DNA from: Tyto alba
Taxonomy: Eukaryota; Chordata; Aves; Strigiformes; Tytonidae
Reading direction: 5' to 3'
Length of the DNA: 64,000 nucleotides
Assembly: GCF_018691265.1 (NCBI RefSeq)
Contig: NW_024881282.1
Span: 23,466,399 to 23,530,398 of the forward strand
Shown: positions 62,721-64,000 of the stretch, piece after piece
How the letters are laid out: each line of letters begins with the position of its first letter
Position numbering within the stretch: position 1 is the stretch's first letter
Notes under the pieces: generated by a model
What the model saw: the letters and a program-made list of their open reading frames with translations, nothing else
Database searches by the model: none
Told to the model about the DNA's origin: nothing
Position numbers and translations under genes: made by a program

Positions 62721-64000
62721 CAGAGGTCCTACACGTGCTGTCACAAGGCATGAGAGGGTATACAGCGTAGCTGGGTTTGGGGTGGAAATGGGGGGATGAC
62801 GGGCAGGAGGCTCTGTCTCCTCCGACAGCTCCGTGGGCACTGTGGGGACCTGTCTCCCTCTGCCACAGGCCCTCTGTGAGCCCCTAACACACAGCTTTAC
62901 AGGTACCAGCTGAGGTCCCCCTTGGTACTGCAGGAATGGTCCAAAGAGAAATTCAGAACCAAGCCCAGAAGCAGAGACTGGAAAACATGATCCTCCTGCC
63001 GTAACAGGTCTGCTGCCCACTCAGCAGTGTCGCCAGGCTCCTCTTCTCCTCCCTCCCGTGTCTGGTTGTCTTAGCAGAGGGAAACAATTCCAACAGCCAC
63101 ACAGTCCCTTCCAGACTCACTTACATCTTACAGGATGTGTCCGAGCAGATGGGGAACATCTTTGAGATGCTCCCAAGATCTGTAAACCGTCTTATTCCTG
63201 TGCAGCTGCACCAGCCGTGCTGGGAAGGAAAGGTGGGCAGCATGTCTGTGCCAGGGCCCCTCCTGGCCCGTGGGCACAATGGGCACAACTTCTCCTCCAG
63301 ACCCCTAAAGACCACGGGAACCATACGGTGTACCATCTGGCTCACAGATCATCTCGTCCAGTGCTGCCGGGGACTTCATGCGCATCTACCTGGGCACGAC
63401 TTGCCCAAATCCACACGTGCGGTCAGGATCAGAGCCGGGCCTGAACGTATGCCCGCCTGTTCTCTCATCTTGCCCTCAGAGGGCTTGGTTGCACCTCTCT
63501 CCCAAATGCTTTGGTCAGACTGTGTTGCTAAAAACAGGGGAGGTGGAAGAGACGGGCTTGGGGAGGCAAATACAGTAATTCCAGAGTTACTGAAGGTTTG
63601 ACTGTATTCATTTCGCAATGCACCGTAACACCTACGGCCTGCCCAAATATTGTGTGATACACTGTGAGCTGTAGCTGGTGGGTGAGGCACACTCTGGCAC
63701 AATAAACATCTTGCAGCTTCTTATTCAGATCAAACAGTTCTGAAAGAAATATTCGATAGGAACATGCATACAGAAAATCTCCTGTAGCCAAGCTGCCAGC
63801 CCTCTGGCAGGACTGGGAACTCTGGAGAGGGTTATACAGGGGTCTCCGTTTATGGGGGATGCTGAAAAAATCCTGAGTCATTCTTCCAGACTTCTTGGAA
63901 GTGATCCTCACCTTTAAGGAGTGCTTTGGGCTGAACTCCACAGAGCTGAAGGAGAGGGAGGGAGAGAGGCAGAGCCAGGGGAGGAGACGGCCCCGTGCAG
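62721..64000. other. Intergenic DNA with one exon-like segment
   Basis: A 99-base segment at 63134-63232 (plus) is bounded by an acceptor-like TCTTACAG and a donor-like AAG|GTGGGC and is open in one phase (33 codons beginning D-V-S-E-Q-M-G-N-I-F). I recognise no protein family in it. Minus-strand frame 63528-63941 (137 codons) is also unrecognised. Neither is called a gene. Confidence 0.3.

Noticed and set aside
62355..63020. 221-codon minus-strand open frame
   Set aside because: It lies over a CpG-rich patch and ends inside an AAAT repeat; no recognisable domain or splice support.

Overview
This window looks like bird nuclear DNA. It is mostly AT-rich non-coding sequence with few repeats, and the recognisable mobile elements are 5'-truncated CR1 LINE copies (about 16.4, 21.0, 42.5 and 60.2 kb). 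Intron splice signals and a vertebrate CpG-island promoter are also visible. Nothing bacterial, plasmid, phage or CRISPR-like is present, and I recognise no endogenous retrovirus. The species cannot be named from the sequence alone.

One protein-coding gene can be supported. Its first coding exon is on the minus strand at 39941-39967. It encodes M-S-S-S-V-P-A-D-M and ends exactly at a GTAAGT donor, which fits the start of UBL3, a small prenylated ubiquitin-like protein. The CpG island that forms its promoter and 5' leader covers about 40.06-41.42 kb and holds a ZNF143/Staf-type site, GC boxes, a YY1-type site, a strong G-quadruplex tract, several short upstream ORFs and a U-rich leader end. 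No later UBL3 exon was found between 1 and 39.9 kb, so that stretch reads as part of a very long first intron.

Layout. 1-39940: UBL3 intron 1 (partial), AT-rich, dotted with homopolymers and A-rich low-complexity DNA, two CR1 copies in the same orientation as the gene, one strong hairpin (37.6 kb) and one candidate cryptic exon (786-929, minus). 39941-41.4 kb: exon 1, 5' leader and promoter. 41.4-64 kb: upstream intergenic DNA with two plus-oriented CR1 3' ends, several worn ancient amniote repeats (one carrying a large GTT/ATT microsatellite), a compact perfect hairpin (54.3 kb), two orphan CpG-dense patches (58.4 and 62.5 kb), a good CTCF-type motif (62.46 kb) and conserved-element-like AT-rich patches.

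The many open frames in the window are almost all chance frames in low-complexity or GC-rich DNA. I see no undescribed multi-gene system. The most testable leads are the candidate cryptic exon, the structured UBL3 leader, the two hairpins and the possible convergent CTCF pair.
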